In this document: piece after piece, positions 28,077 to 37,488 of the stretch | Layout: each line of letters begins with the position of its first letter | Position numbering within the stretch: the stretch's first letter is position 1 | Origin: Agaribacillus sp965228415 | Lineage (GTDB): Bacteria; Bacteroidota; Bacteroidia; Cytophagales; Cyclobacteriaceae | Direction of reading: 5' to 3' | DNA: 64,000 nt | Assembly (NCBI GenBank): GCA_965228415.1 | Contig: OZ245814.1 | Span: 2,790,001-2,854,000 of the forward strand | Translations under genes and position numbers: made by a program | Notes under the pieces: model-generated | What the model was told of the DNA's origin: nothing | The model's database searches: none | What the model saw: only the letters and a program-made list of their open reading frames with translations

Positions 28077-28517
28077 TTAATTTCTCAGGCCTACCATTGC
28101 CGACTGTTCATTGATTTCAAAAGGATGGGGGTGCAGCGATTGCCTGACGGGCTTCAGGTGCTCAAAATCAAATAGACAAAAACGAGAAATGCCTCTTTCC
28201 AATTGATTTCCCTTAGGCCACCGTAAGCATTTAGTCCAGTGAATGTCAAACGAAATACTCATCGGATCATCTTTCAATTGGGTACGAAAACGCGTATATC
28301 CATCGATTGTCTGGATATATCGGCCCCAATTAATAAAAAAAATTAAAGAGAATTCACGACGACCACAGGGGACCACCACTCCTTCAATGGGTATTGTTTT
28401 AAGACCTTTTCGGGTATTAAAACTAAAATCGCCTGTAATCATGTGATTGTCAAAGGTTTCTATAATTAGGATATGCCCCTGGCTGTCAAACCATTTGCCA
28501 ATTAATTTCATCTCCAA
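28077..28517 (-). CDS. Small protein of unknown function resembling an avidin-type barrel, copy 1
   Basis: The 146-residue protein is a paralogue of 48099-48473, about half identical by eye, and has an extra C-terminal tail of ~25 residues. The order of motifs recalls avidin/streptavidin: GKWFDSQG (compare GTWYNQLG), ITGDFSFNT, IPIEGVV, FSLIFFINW, IDGYTRFRTQL and FDIHWTK. No signal peptide is present. If real, this is a cytosolic eight-strand barrel that may bind a small ligand, but biotin residues are only partly kept (the Asn of the first loop is Asp here). It is divergent from a ParB-like gene, as in the second copy. Confidence 0.5.
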   Translation of the reverse strand: MEMKLIGKWFDSQGHILIIETFDNHMITGDFSFNTRKGLKTIPIEGVVVPCGRREFSLIFFINWGRYIQTIDGYTRFRTQLKDDPMSISFDIHWTKCLRWPKGNQLERGISRFCLFDFEHLKPVRQSLHPHPFEINEQSAMVGLRN

Positions 28518-28667
28518 GCCCTTTTATAATTGTAATCAAATATAATAATGGAATCTAAATATATTCTGTGGAAATTCAAACAAATGTTTTTAATTTCCCA
28601 ATATAGATCTTTATGAATTGTTGACATTTTAAAAGATCCCCCTATCGGAAATAAACAATAATTTCAA

Positions 28668-28675
28668 TATTTTTG
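28668..28675 (+). promoter_or_regulatory. -7 box of ParB-like gene copy 1
   Basis: TATTTTTG fits TAnnTTTG 23 bp before the ATG. The surrounding GGAAATAA, ATTTCAATATTTTT and TGATAACTGAAC are conserved in the promoter of copy 2 (48625), which supports a functional shared promoter. Confidence 0.55.
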
Positions 28676-28698
28676 CCATTGCCTAATGATAACTGAAC

Positions 28699-29574
28699 AT
28701 GACCTCTATAACGATTGTACAAGAAGAAGCCCTGAAAAAATATATCATCCCGCTAAGTAAAGACGAATTCGATCTACTCGAACAAAATATCCTGAAAGAC
28801 GGCTGCCTGGATCCATTGAGACTTTGGACGAATGAAAAGGGAGAATATGTGCTTGTGGATGGTCATAATAGATTAAAAATCTGCGAAAAACACGGCCTGG
28901 ATTTTAAAACTGAAATCATGAAATTCGATAATATCGAAGAGGCTAAAATATGGATGGCCAACAATCAGTTGGGAAGGCGGAACCTCACCCAGGACCAGGT
29001 GAGTTATTACCGTGGATTAAAATATGAGAGTTTGAAAAAAAACAACAGGGGTTATGATCAGGTAAAATCCGCAGGGCAAAATGAGCCGTGGACCTACGAA
29101 GTCCTGGCGCAGGAGTACAATGTAAGTGCCAGTACTATTAAAAGAGATGCGAAATATGCTCAGGCCTTAGACAGAATTGGACGAACCAATCCTAAGCTGA
29201 AATACGATATATTGTCCGGTGCCACCAAAGTGAAAAAAGCAGATGTAATGCTTTTTGCGGATGTAGATCACAAGCAGAAATTAACTTTCAAAAACGAGGC
29301 CGATCTACACAATAAAGCGAATGGACTCAGAAATAAAATGTTAACCGAGATTGAAGGCCAGCTAAGGCAATCCGAGACGGACCGGATTGAAAGGGCCAGA
29401 GAGGAGTTAAAGGCCTCTGATCCGATGTTTAACACTAAGGACACCAGGGTCAACCGAATCAAGGGGCAAATACTTTCGGCTATGAACAAAGCCATTCAAC
29501 ACAACGACCTGACAGCGTTTAAAGAACTCGAAGAACTCATCAAAAAATTACACTCGGTGTTGTTTGCGGTGTAA
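28699..29574 (+). CDS. ParB/Spo0J-like N-terminal domain protein, copy 1
   Basis: The 291-residue protein has a ParB/sulfiredoxin fold at ~15-100 with DPLRLW and VDGHNRLKIC (the GxxR nucleotide-binding box in the form DGHNR). A helical DNA-binding part (~125-165) holds EVLAQEYNVSASTIKRDAKYA, a helix-turn-helix, and a coiled helical tail follows (RNKMLTEIEGQLRQ). It lacks a ParA partner and plasmid features, so chromosomal regulation is more likely than partition. Roughly four fifths of its first 100 residues match the second copy at 48663. The gene diverges from an avidin-like small gene, and the pair is duplicated as a unit. Confidence 0.85.
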   Translation: MTSITIVQEEALKKYIIPLSKDEFDLLEQNILKDGCLDPLRLWTNEKGEYVLVDGHNRLKICEKHGLDFKTEIMKFDNIEEAKIWMANNQLGRRNLTQDQVSYYRGLKYESLKKNNRGYDQVKSAGQNEPWTYEVLAQEYNVSASTIKRDAKYAQALDRIGRTNPKLKYDILSGATKVKKADVMLFADVDHKQKLTFKNEADLHNKANGLRNKMLTEIEGQLRQSETDRIERAREELKASDPMFNTKDTRVNRIKGQILSAMNKAIQHNDLTAFKELEELIKKLHSVLFAV

Positions 29575-29672
29575 TTGTCCCTGAGGTATAGCGCCGGCTT
29601 ACCCTCTCCTAAATTCCTTGCCTGGCGTTACTGAAAGCGATTCACTTCATCGTAGCAGGCATTTTCCAGCTG

Positions 29673-30281
29673 CTAAAGCCGCCAGCCTCTTTTCGAAAGG
29701 TATAAATCCAACTTTACTTCAGCCATACCTTCTTCATTTTTATAAATTTCGAGGATTCTCCTTTCATCCCTGGGGCCTTTGATGGTCTTGCGACTTTTGA
29801 TCCTTTCATCGCCTCTGAAATATAGCTGCGTGACCAATTCCTTATAGCCGTCAATCTTTTTTACAAGAAAATGAATGTGTTTTGGCCTGCCGGCCACAGG
29901 TGGCGGGATAATTGATTTAAACCAATACTCGCCGTTCTCATTGGTATAAAACCTACCGTAACACCGGAATTCCTGCGTTTCCATATCATAGTGTTGCTCG
30001 TGATCGCAATGCCACACATTAATCAAAGCGTTAGGGATTGGCACCTGGCAGTCGGCGCCAAACAATTGCCCGACAACCTTCAGAGGTATTTCATTTTTAC
30101 CGCCGGGATAAGTCAAGTCGTTTCTGAATGGGGCACCTTCACGATAAAAGGGACCTAAATAATCTGTTGTTGTGGCACAGTCGCCTTTGGTTGTCCCGTC
30201 ATCCTGTAAAATGGTGAATCCCGATGTTGACATGGCAAAAGCACTTAAGCCCGCCAACTTCACAAAATTTTTCCTATTCAT
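29673..30281 (-). CDS. Intradiol ring-cleavage dioxygenase-like protein, exported
   Basis: The 202-residue product resembles the beta chain of protocatechuate 3,4-dioxygenase. Likely iron(III) ligands are the tyrosines in HYD and RFYTNENGEYWF and the histidines of KHIHF; the family order Tyr-Tyr-His-His is kept. The N-terminus (MNRKNFVKLAGLSAFAMS) looks like an export signal, whereas classical intradiol enzymes are cytosolic. No catechol pathway genes are nearby. Exported homologues may act on aromatic or lignin-derived compounds, or have lost the classical role. It stands alone. Confidence 0.85.
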   Translation of the reverse strand: MNRKNFVKLAGLSAFAMSTSGFTILQDDGTTKGDCATTTDYLGPFYREGAPFRNDLTYPGGKNEIPLKVVGQLFGADCQVPIPNALINVWHCDHEQHYDMETQEFRCYGRFYTNENGEYWFKSIIPPPVAGRPKHIHFLVKKIDGYKELVTQLYFRGDERIKSRKTIKGPRDERRILEIYKNEEGMAEVKLDLYLSKRGWRL

Positions 30282-30401
30282 AATATTAGATTTGTTAGTT
30301 GAACTTTTTCTTTTTCAACAGCTATAATTTAAGCGGAATATGTCAACCCGATTATTACAATCCGGATCAGTAGGGATCAGTTGCTTCATGAAGATTAATA
30401 T

Positions 30402-31337
30402 TTAACGCCTGGGATACTTAGATACCGCCTCTGTAACTGTGATATCATCAGTCAGACTCACTGCTTTTCCATCTTCGTTAACAAACCAACCCAGGTTCAC
30501 TTCAAACTTTCCCCTTTTGGGCATATCCACTTTTATATGGCTGGTAATCTCCGTTCCATCGATGGTCATTTCTACCACAAAGTCACTGATCAACAGCTGC
30601 CCGCGATAGCGTTGCTTTGAATGGTGAACATGCGAATAAAACGTAACACCAGCATCTGCAGCCAGTTTTTCTATGTTTTGAAAATCTGTTTCAGAAGACA
30701 ATGCGGTCAAGGTAAACAGCATACTTTTCGGCTTAGGAATGCCTGTAACAACAGGCTTTATTGAATCCGGTAAAGTAGTAATTGTCCCTTCAGGCCAGGC
30801 ACTCGAGACATAACTGTGCATTATGCCGGTGATATTCCTGCTTTGAATTTCCGGGATGGATATTTGCTTTTTTTGCCGTAATAGATAATCAATTTTGCTT
30901 TCACTAACGTTGTCTATCTCACCGATTACTGTTGTTCCCACACCGGTCCCGGTATGCAGTGCTGTGTTTTCTCCGCCGGTTGTTTTTCCACGGGTCGTAT
31001 CCTGATCAAAAGAGGATATCGCCGATGGAAAAATAAGGGGCTCACCCGGTGATAGTATGTCCTGGTACATCGAATCAGATACGGCTTGTATGGAATCTCG
31101 CTTTTTGGGTCTATGATCATCAAAGACGATAATAGCCGTTGTCACCAGCACAGCGGTCACCACCAGGCCATTAATTATTGATAAGGTTTTGAATAGCCAG
31201 GAAGTTATTGCAGCGGATCCTCCGGTCGCTGCAATCGTCAAATTGAATTGCGCAATCGTGTCTTCAAATGAAGCTTTAGGCGCCTGTGTCCTCGCTTTAT
31301 TAAAGAGTTCATCCAGATGTTTATCCATGCTATTCAT
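30402..31337 (-). CDS. Anti-sigma-like single-pass membrane protein
   Basis: The 311-residue protein has a short cytoplasmic N-terminus (~1-45), one membrane helix (~47-72, TLSIINGLVVTAVLVTTAI) and a long periplasmic part with a low-complexity linker and a C-terminal beta-rich domain (~200-300). It overlaps the ECF sigma gene at 31334 by 4 bp. The topology matches Bacteroidota anti-sigma or cell-surface signalling proteins. No known domain was recognised in the periplasmic portion. Confidence 0.75.
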   Translation of the reverse strand: MNSMDKHLDELFNKARTQAPKASFEDTIAQFNLTIAATGGSAAITSWLFKTLSIINGLVVTAVLVTTAIIVFDDHRPKKRDSIQAVSDSMYQDILSPGEPLIFPSAISSFDQDTTRGKTTGGENTALHTGTGVGTTVIGEIDNVSESKIDYLLRQKKQISIPEIQSRNITGIMHSYVSSAWPEGTITTLPDSIKPVVTGIPKPKSMLFTLTALSSETDFQNIEKLAADAGVTFYSHVHHSKQRYRGQLLISDFVVEMTIDGTEITSHIKVDMPKRGKFEVNLGWFVNEDGKAVSLTDDITVTEAVSKYPRR

Positions 31338-31849
31338 GACGTTTTATCTTTTTGACTGGGTACTTGCATCAGTATACTGGCCAATCTCTTTCGGCCACGC
31401 ACCAGTCTCTGTTTTACAGCAGATTCGGAGACCTGGTGAAGAGCGGCAATTTCCCTGATTGAAAAACCAGTAATTTCAAATAAAATAATACTCTCTTTTT
31501 GCTCCTCGGGCAATCTTGAAAGCGCCTGATGCAATAAAGAGACTTCGACATCACTATCGGTCCGGCAGGTGGAAGACAGATCATGCAAATCCAGGTCAGA
31601 CAGGTGGTCTACCTCCTTCTTTTTTTTATGGTAATTGGACAAAAGCCGAATGCTGATACCAAATAAATAGGAAAGAAAAGCTTTTTCAGATTTAAGCTCA
31701 TGAAACTTTTGATAGGCCACCACTAATGTATCATTCATCAAATCGCGAAATTCCATTTGCCCAAATACACGGGCCCTGCAAAAACGTTCAAATCTGTCGT
31801 GAACAGGTTCATATAGGGCCAGGAATTTCTTTTGCCTTCTGCTACTCAT
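31334..31849 (-). CDS. ECF-type RNA polymerase sigma factor
   Basis: The 171-residue protein has a region 2 with FRDLMNDTLVVAYQKFHEL and a region 4 with LPEEQKESIILFEITGFSIREIAALHQVSESAVKQRLVRGRKRL. It overlaps the membrane gene by 4 bp and should be held by it until an envelope signal. An inverted repeat AGTGAC/GTCACT lies at about 31905, upstream of the start. Confidence 0.93.
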   Translation of the reverse strand: MSSRRQKKFLALYEPVHDRFERFCRARVFGQMEFRDLMNDTLVVAYQKFHELKSEKAFLSYLFGISIRLLSNYHKKKKEVDHLSDLDLHDLSSTCRTDSDVEVSLLHQALSRLPEEQKESIILFEITGFSIREIAALHQVSESAVKQRLVRGRKRLASILMQVPSQKDKTS

Positions 31850-32290
31850 AGAAGCTTGTGATTACCATGATACTACTAAATTACTAATAGTTAAGTGTAA
31901 CAGGATGCCAAAAAGTGACAGGTCACTAACTTTTTTAATCGCCGTAGTCATTTCCTGCTATGCCTGGTTCCGGTCTGCCCTTGTATCACCAGCTTATAAA
32001 ATTGTAGTGTTTATTACATTGAAAGCCCACTGAAAAGATCCCATTATTTTATATTTCAATGTTTCCTCTTTATGAACTCAATATGAAGGAGGGGTAAATT
32101 TTTTTCAAAATTCTAAAAAAAACAGCAACTGCTGCCAAATCCTTAAAGAGGATCGTTTCCATTACAATATTTTTCAACCCTTCAGCGTCGTAAAACTGTA
32201 ATATATACATCGGAAATTAAAAAATCCGGATTTGGCTGTTTCTTTTTTTGGAAAGATTACCTGCCATCAACCACCCGATACCAGGCTGCT
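31850..32290. other. Intergenic region without recognised gene
   Basis: AT-rich DNA between divergent genes. The only structure noted is the AGTGAC/GTCACT dyad near 31905; promoter-like sequence for the histidine kinase begins at 32291. Confidence 0.6.
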
Positions 32291-32321
32291 TTTGTGTCAA
32301 ATAAAAACCTGATTACCTTTA
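32291..32321 (+). promoter_or_regulatory. Promoter of the sensor histidine kinase gene
   Basis: TTTG (32291-32294), a 19-bp spacer and TACCTTTA (32314-32321) match the -33/-7 arrangement TTTG-N19-TAnnTTTG with one deviation. The ATG is at 32353. Confidence 0.55.
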
Positions 32322-32352
32322 GTAAACTCAATATGTCTCTGATTAAGAAATA

Positions 32353-34221
32353 ATGTCTTTCGTACTTAACTCCATTAAAAGTAGGCTACTTCTGGGATTT
32401 GCCTTTCTCACTTTAAATGTCATTTTCCTATCCAGCATGTCCTATTACAACCTGAAAAAAATCGAAAAGATAAGAGGTGTGTCGAAAACAACTTATCATC
32501 TGCATATTTCTACTCAGAAAATAATCAAAAAAGATATGGATTTATTGGGCATACATTCCAAAAGTCCTGAATTCTATCAACTGGAGAGGCACCCACTACT
32601 ACATGACCGGGATCGCCTGTTTGGCCAGATCCAGCAAATGACGAAAGCGATGGCCGATGAGGAATATAGAAATGCTTTTGGCCAGGATCAAAGGCTGGAA
32701 GATATTCAAAATGAATTGACCACTTACAACGAAGTCTTCCACAGGGTCATACAGAAGGTCACGGCGCGAGGGTTTAAGGATTACGGGATTGAAGGAAAAA
32801 TGAGACGACTCGCACATCTCATAGAAAAAGAATACAAAGACCAGGTACTCCCCGCTGATCTGCTGATGCTCCGTCGACATGAAAAAGATTATATTTTAAG
32901 AAAAGAAAGTATTTATATACAGAAACTAAATAATCTTTGCAACGAAATTCTTAAAAAGCTTATCAAAAAAACGCCGGATAACATGGAGGCCGGTCAACTT
33001 CTTACCGGCTATAGAAATTTGTTCAACCAGTTGGCTGACCTGAACAAAGAAATAGGGCTAGAAAATAAAACGGGATTAAAAGCCGAATTAAACGAACACC
33101 ATGAAAGGCTGTCCGGTCAATTTAACGAACTATTAAAAATAACCGAGGCCAGAGCCTCTGAAGGTATCCGGGAGGGGAGTATAATTTTTGGTTTTACCGT
33201 CCTTTTTTCCATCGTCTTCTCATTAACAATCAGTTATTTCATCGCACAAAAATTCACCAGGCCTATCAAAAAGTTGTCCAGTACGATGGACAATTTCATC
33301 GTTCATAAGGATCTGAGCGAAAAAATGATTATGCCACAAAATTCCACCTATGAAATTGATAGTCTGGCCAACTCATTTATCAACCTGACAAAACAGATTA
33401 AAAGCCAATTTGAAGAGATTGAAGAAAAGTCATCATTATTGGAAAAACAAAATAAAGATCTTTCGAATCTAAACCGGGAACTGGATCGTTTTATTTATAG
33501 CGTGGCTCATGATTTGAAATCGCCGCTTTCCTCTCTCAAGGGATTGATCAACCTGGCCAAAAAAGATATCAGTCGTAAAGAATACCAGCATTACTTTGAC
33601 ATGATGAATGGTAGCATCACAAAACTGTTGAGTTTCATCAGCGACATCGTCAACTACACGCGCAACAAACGGCTGGATCTCGAAGTGGAAGTAGTCGACC
33701 TTGAAGAAATGGTTGAAGGCATTTTCAATCAATATCAGTTTATCGAAGGCAGAGAAAACATTCTTAAGGAAGTTAGTATTGAGCAAAAATCAGTATTTCT
33801 CTCAGATGTTCGCAGAGTACAAATGGTCTTAACCAATATTATTTCCAATGCTGTGCAATATTTTGACCCGGTCAAGAAAAATCCATTTATAAAAGTAGAC
33901 ATCCTGGTCGATGGTGAAAAAGCCGGCATTCGTATTGAAGATAATGGTGTCGGTATCAGTGAACAACACCTCAATAGAGTCTTTGATATGTTTTTCAGGG
34001 CCAGTGAAGATTCAAAGGGTTCGGGTCTGGGTTTGTTTATAGTCCAGGAAACCATTAAAATCCTGGAAGGAAAGATCGAAATCAGCTCAGTAGAGCTAAC
34101 CGGTACCACCTTTACTATTGAATTACCTAATCATGTCCATTCAGTCCCCATAAAATCCGGCGATGCGCTTACAGAAAAAACGAAGAAAACAGTCCTGATC
34201 GATACAGAGTACAATTGCTAA
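32353..34221 (+). CDS. Membrane sensor histidine kinase with helical periplasmic sensor
   Basis: The 622-residue kinase has a transmembrane helix at ~11-30, a mostly helical periplasmic region to ~272 with LRRHEKDYILRKESIYIQKL, as in helical-bundle sensor domains, then a second helix (~277-298) and a HAMP-like linker. A coiled coil (~345-378) leads to the HisKA domain with H386 in SVAHDLKSPLSS, and the catalytic domain has the N box TNIISNAVQYF, G1 EDNGVGIS and G2 GSGLGLFIV. No response regulator is adjacent; the partner is elsewhere. The signal is unknown. Confidence 0.93.
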   Translation: MSFVLNSIKSRLLLGFAFLTLNVIFLSSMSYYNLKKIEKIRGVSKTTYHLHISTQKIIKKDMDLLGIHSKSPEFYQLERHPLLHDRDRLFGQIQQMTKAMADEEYRNAFGQDQRLEDIQNELTTYNEVFHRVIQKVTARGFKDYGIEGKMRRLAHLIEKEYKDQVLPADLLMLRRHEKDYILRKESIYIQKLNNLCNEILKKLIKKTPDNMEAGQLLTGYRNLFNQLADLNKEIGLENKTGLKAELNEHHERLSGQFNELLKITEARASEGIREGSIIFGFTVLFSIVFSLTISYFIAQKFTRPIKKLSSTMDNFIVHKDLSEKMIMPQNSTYEIDSLANSFINLTKQIKSQFEEIEEKSSLLEKQNKDLSNLNRELDRFIYSVAHDLKSPLSSLKGLINLAKKDISRKEYQHYFDMMNGSITKLLSFISDIVNYTRNKRLDLEVEVVDLEEMVEGIFNQYQFIEGRENILKEVSIEQKSVFLSDVRRVQMVLTNIISNAVQYFDPVKKNPFIKVDILVDGEKAGIRIEDNGVGISEQHLNRVFDMFFRASEDSKGSGLGLFIVQETIKILEGKIEISSVELTGTTFTIELPNHVHSVPIKSGDALTEKTKKTVLIDTEYNC

Positions 34222-34388
34222 GCCGAATGCTGAAAACAGGTCAGGCAGCACCAAAAGATTTTTCACCTGTAAAACTTTAAGCGTATCAAGTGATACGGGC
34301 TCGGTATGCTGTTTCCGGGAATTTGTGTAGCAGATAACCGGGCGGATAGCATTCGTTCGACGTTGATTTTGATTATATTCAGGGCGTT

Positions 34389-34691
34389 ATGACTTGTAAA
34401 CACTTAAACAAATTAGAGCAGGAATTAATCTATAAAGCCATTAAAATCACCTATCGCGGACAGGCCTGGGGTGACAACTGCCGGGAATGGGTTTATTTTG
34501 AATGTGTATTTGTCGACCTTGAGCAGACGATGAAAAGGTTGGAACTAAATCGGGAAAAACTGGAAATTCATTCTCACTATGGCACCCATGACGGACAAGA
34601 GCACGGCCTGGTTTGCAAAACCTGTAAAGATGCCATCATGGGCATACATCCTGCATCAATAGAACGGGATAAGTTTCTAAAATATGTATAA
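34389..34691 (+). CDS. Small hypothetical protein with C-terminal CxxC, 100 aa
   Basis: I do not recognise this family. The protein has an N-terminal MTCKHLNKLEQELI, a WVYFECVF segment, a histidine-rich run (IHSHYGTHDGQEHG) and then CKTC. Histidines and cysteines could bind a metal, but the pattern is unproven. No signal peptide or membrane helix. It lies ~170 bp after the histidine kinase, and a perfect dyad CGTATCA/TGATACG is at 34282-34297 between the genes. Confidence 0.65.
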   Translation: MTCKHLNKLEQELIYKAIKITYRGQAWGDNCREWVYFECVFVDLEQTMKRLELNREKLEIHSHYGTHDGQEHGLVCKTCKDAIMGIHPASIERDKFLKYV

Positions 34692-34867
34692 GAGCCCGAG
34701 CCAGGTTTTCCATCTCAGGCCGCCAACCTTCCTGGGTTATTTATCAAAAGGCGCTGGGGCACCGGCGCTATCGTATCAATTTTTGTGACTTCCATTGGTC
34801 AAATTGCCAGGGAAAATGTAACTTTCTAGTTGATACATAGCCTTGTTTGAACCTGAAGATTAAAATT

Positions 34868-36010
34868 ATGAAAAGACACCAAACCGTCACACTTCTGTCA
34901 TTATGTGTTTTGCTATTGACTGCTGGCTCCGCCTGGATAATTCCATTGACCATCAATGAAGGCACGCCGACAGCAACAGCTGGGGGTACCGGCCACTATC
35001 TTTATGTAGCAACTCCTGGCATCAGAGATTATCTGGGCTATGGTGGCCATGGACTGCTTGTTTTTGATATTGACAATCATCACAAATTTGTGAAACGCAT
35101 TAGCACCAAGGGATTTCATAAAAATGGCAAACCGTCCAATGTCAAGGGTATTGCCGTCAGTGAGTCACTCAACAGTGTTTTTATCACTACCCTGGAATCC
35201 ATGCAGCGGATCGATCTGGGTACGGAAAAGGTGCTGTGGGAAATCTCCTACAAAGGTGGCTGCGATAGGATGTCAATTTCACCGGATGGCACGACTATGT
35301 ACCTGCCCTCGCTGGAAAAGGATTTTTGGAATGTTGTCGATTGCAAAAGCGGGGATATCATTACCAAGATCAAAGTATATGCACGGGCCCACAACACGAT
35401 TTATGGTCCTTCGGGAAGCAGGGCATACATGGCTGATATTGCCTCCCCCCTGCTGCATGTGGCAGATACCAAAACACATACAATCGTACAGAAAATCGGA
35501 CCTTTTAGTGCTGGAATTCGGCCATTTACTATTAACAGTGATGAATCCCTCGTTTTTGTAAATGTCAACGATCTGTTGGGATTTGAAGTCGGGGATTTGA
35601 AAACGGGTGAAAAAATAGCAAGTATCAAGGTGCAGGGCTGGGACAAGGGTCCTGTGCGGAGACATGGCAATCCAAGCCATGGTATCGGCATGACTCCGGA
35701 TGAAAAGGAAATATGGATCAGCGACGGCCATAACATGCGCATGCATATTTTTAGCGCCAAAGCTCCATACCAACAGCTAACCACCATTCCATTAAGTGAT
35801 ATGCCTGGCTGGGTCACATTTAGTATGGATGGCCAGTATGCCTACCCTTCCAGCGGTGAAGTGATCCATACCAAAACGCGAAAAACATTATACCTGCTGC
35901 AAGACGAAAATTATAACACAGTTTCCAGCGAAAAAATGATTGAAATATATATGAAAGACGGTAAAGTAAGCAAAGCTGGTAATCAATTTGGCATAGGCAG
36001 ATTACATTAA
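34868..36010 (+). CDS. YncE-like WD40/beta-propeller exported protein
   Basis: About 380 residues from ATG 34868, which directly starts the signal (MKRHQTVTLLSLCVLLLTAG). The body contains repeated propeller blades such as SVNSVFIT-like SLNSVFITTLESMQRIDLGT and TPDEKEIWISDGHN, in the YncE/YVTN family style. These propellers bind ligands or partner proteins in the periplasm. The sulfatase gene follows 30 bp downstream, so both likely form an operon for handling a sulfated or other surface glycan (inference). TTG 34847 is an alternative start. Confidence 0.82.
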   Translation: MKRHQTVTLLSLCVLLLTAGSAWIIPLTINEGTPTATAGGTGHYLYVATPGIRDYLGYGGHGLLVFDIDNHHKFVKRISTKGFHKNGKPSNVKGIAVSESLNSVFITTLESMQRIDLGTEKVLWEISYKGGCDRMSISPDGTTMYLPSLEKDFWNVVDCKSGDIITKIKVYARAHNTIYGPSGSRAYMADIASPLLHVADTKTHTIVQKIGPFSAGIRPFTINSDESLVFVNVNDLLGFEVGDLKTGEKIASIKVQGWDKGPVRRHGNPSHGIGMTPDEKEIWISDGHNMRMHIFSAKAPYQQLTTIPLSDMPGWVTFSMDGQYAYPSSGEVIHTKTRKTLYLLQDENYNTVSSEKMIEIYMKDGKVSKAGNQFGIGRLH

Positions 36011-36040
36011 GCGTAAAAGAATATTTAACCTAAACACAAC

Positions 36041-37405
36041 ATGATGACAAGAAAAATCTTATTGCTCGTACTCAGTGGCCTGATAGGGTTCGCCAAAGCT
36101 CAAAATACACAACCAAACATTATTTTTATCCTAACCGATGATCAACGCTGGGATGCTTTGGGCTATTCGGGTAATCAGATTATTCAGACCCCTGAAATGG
36201 ACAAACTCGCCAAGGAGGGAGCTTACTTCAAAAATGCCTTTGTAACCACCCCAATTTGCGCTGCCAGCCGGGCCAGCATCATGACCGGCTTGTACGAGCG
36301 AAAACACGGTTATACTTTTCGGCAGCCGCCTTTAAAAAATGAATACATCGACAAAAGCTACTTCTCCCTTTTAAAGCGCGCAGGGTACTATAATGGATTC
36401 CTGGGAAAATTTGGGGTCAATTTTGAAAATCAAAGGGATACAGCGCTTTTTGATGTTTATAAACCAGAAAACCGGGGCGATTACTTCAGGTTAATTAGTG
36501 GTGGTACCAAACATAAACATTTAACAGATATAATCGGCAGCAATGCCATTGATTTTATCAAGAACGCCCCGGACGACAAGCCTTTCTGTCTTTCAATCAG
36601 TTTCCACGCACCTCATGCAGCTGACAATGCGCCAAAACAATACTTTTGGCCAAAGCCCATGGATAGTATGTACCTGGACGTGACAATTCCCAAACCTCAG
36701 TCAAGCGATATGCAGGATTTCAACAAACTTCCTCAACCCGTAAGAGAGGGGTTCAACCGGGCTCGCTGGCACTGGCGATATGATACGCCCGGGAAGTACC
36801 AGGAAATGGTAAAGGGATACTACCGTATGATAAGTGGTATTGACAGCGCCATAGGAAAAATTCGTGCAACGCTGGCGCAACAGAAAATTGCGGAGAATAC
36901 CATTATCATATTGATAGGAGATAATGGCTATTTTCTGGGGGAAAGGCAATTGGCCGGGAAATGGTTAATGTACGAGCCATCTTTACGCGTTCCCTTAATT
37001 ATCTACAACCCGTCAGGTACCAGACAGCAAATAATAGAAGATATGGTGCTGAATATAGACATTACCCCTACCATCCTGGATTTTGCCAATGTGGATATCC
37101 CGGATTCCTATGCGGGCATAAGTCTGGAAAACTATACAAAAGCTGACGGTGCTCCGCCCCAAAAAAGAGATTATTTTGTATGCGAACATCTTTGGGATTT
37201 TAAACCTATTCCGGCCAGCGAAGGCATACGTACCGAAAAATATAAATACTTCAGATATAAACATGATCCGTCGATTGAAGAATTATATGACCTCAAAAAT
37301 GATCCTCATGAAAAAAATAACCTTGCCCATCAGGCGGAATTCGGGCAGCTCTTACAGCAGCTCAGAGTCAAATGCGACCAATCCATAAAAAAGATCTCAA
37401 ATTGA
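36041..37405 (+). CDS. Secreted sulfatase (arylsulfatase/heparan N-sulfatase type)
   Basis: The 454-residue enzyme has an export signal (MMTRKILLLVLSGLIGFAKAQ), metal-binding acids at LTDD (D33/D34) and the activation sequence PICAASRAS with C73 as the predicted formylglycine precursor. This is the CxAxR variant of the common CxPxR. Further landmarks are GRFGVN-like KFGVNFEN, HAPHAADN and IGDNGYFLGE. It hydrolyses a sulfate ester or sulfamate, probably from a polysaccharide. The formylglycine-generating enzyme is not in the window. Probable operon with the propeller gene upstream. Confidence 0.9.
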   Translation: MMTRKILLLVLSGLIGFAKAQNTQPNIIFILTDDQRWDALGYSGNQIIQTPEMDKLAKEGAYFKNAFVTTPICAASRASIMTGLYERKHGYTFRQPPLKNEYIDKSYFSLLKRAGYYNGFLGKFGVNFENQRDTALFDVYKPENRGDYFRLISGGTKHKHLTDIIGSNAIDFIKNAPDDKPFCLSISFHAPHAADNAPKQYFWPKPMDSMYLDVTIPKPQSSDMQDFNKLPQPVREGFNRARWHWRYDTPGKYQEMVKGYYRMISGIDSAIGKIRATLAQQKIAENTIIILIGDNGYFLGERQLAGKWLMYEPSLRVPLIIYNPSGTRQQIIEDMVLNIDITPTILDFANVDIPDSYAGISLENYTKADGAPPQKRDYFVCEHLWDFKPIPASEGIRTEKYKYFRYKHDPSIEELYDLKNDPHEKNNLAHQAEFGQLLQQLRVKCDQSIKKISN

Positions 37406-37488
37406 TACGGACCCGTGCCACCAGAAAAGACCCGGGAATAATAGTTGCTTATAAGATCTTAAAAACCCGTAATGGCAATGACTTTGAT

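Noticed and set aside
28699..29574. Plasmid partition locus
   Set aside because: The ParB-like gene has no ParA gene, no parS-like repeats and no replication gene nearby, and an identical-type copy lies elsewhere in the window.
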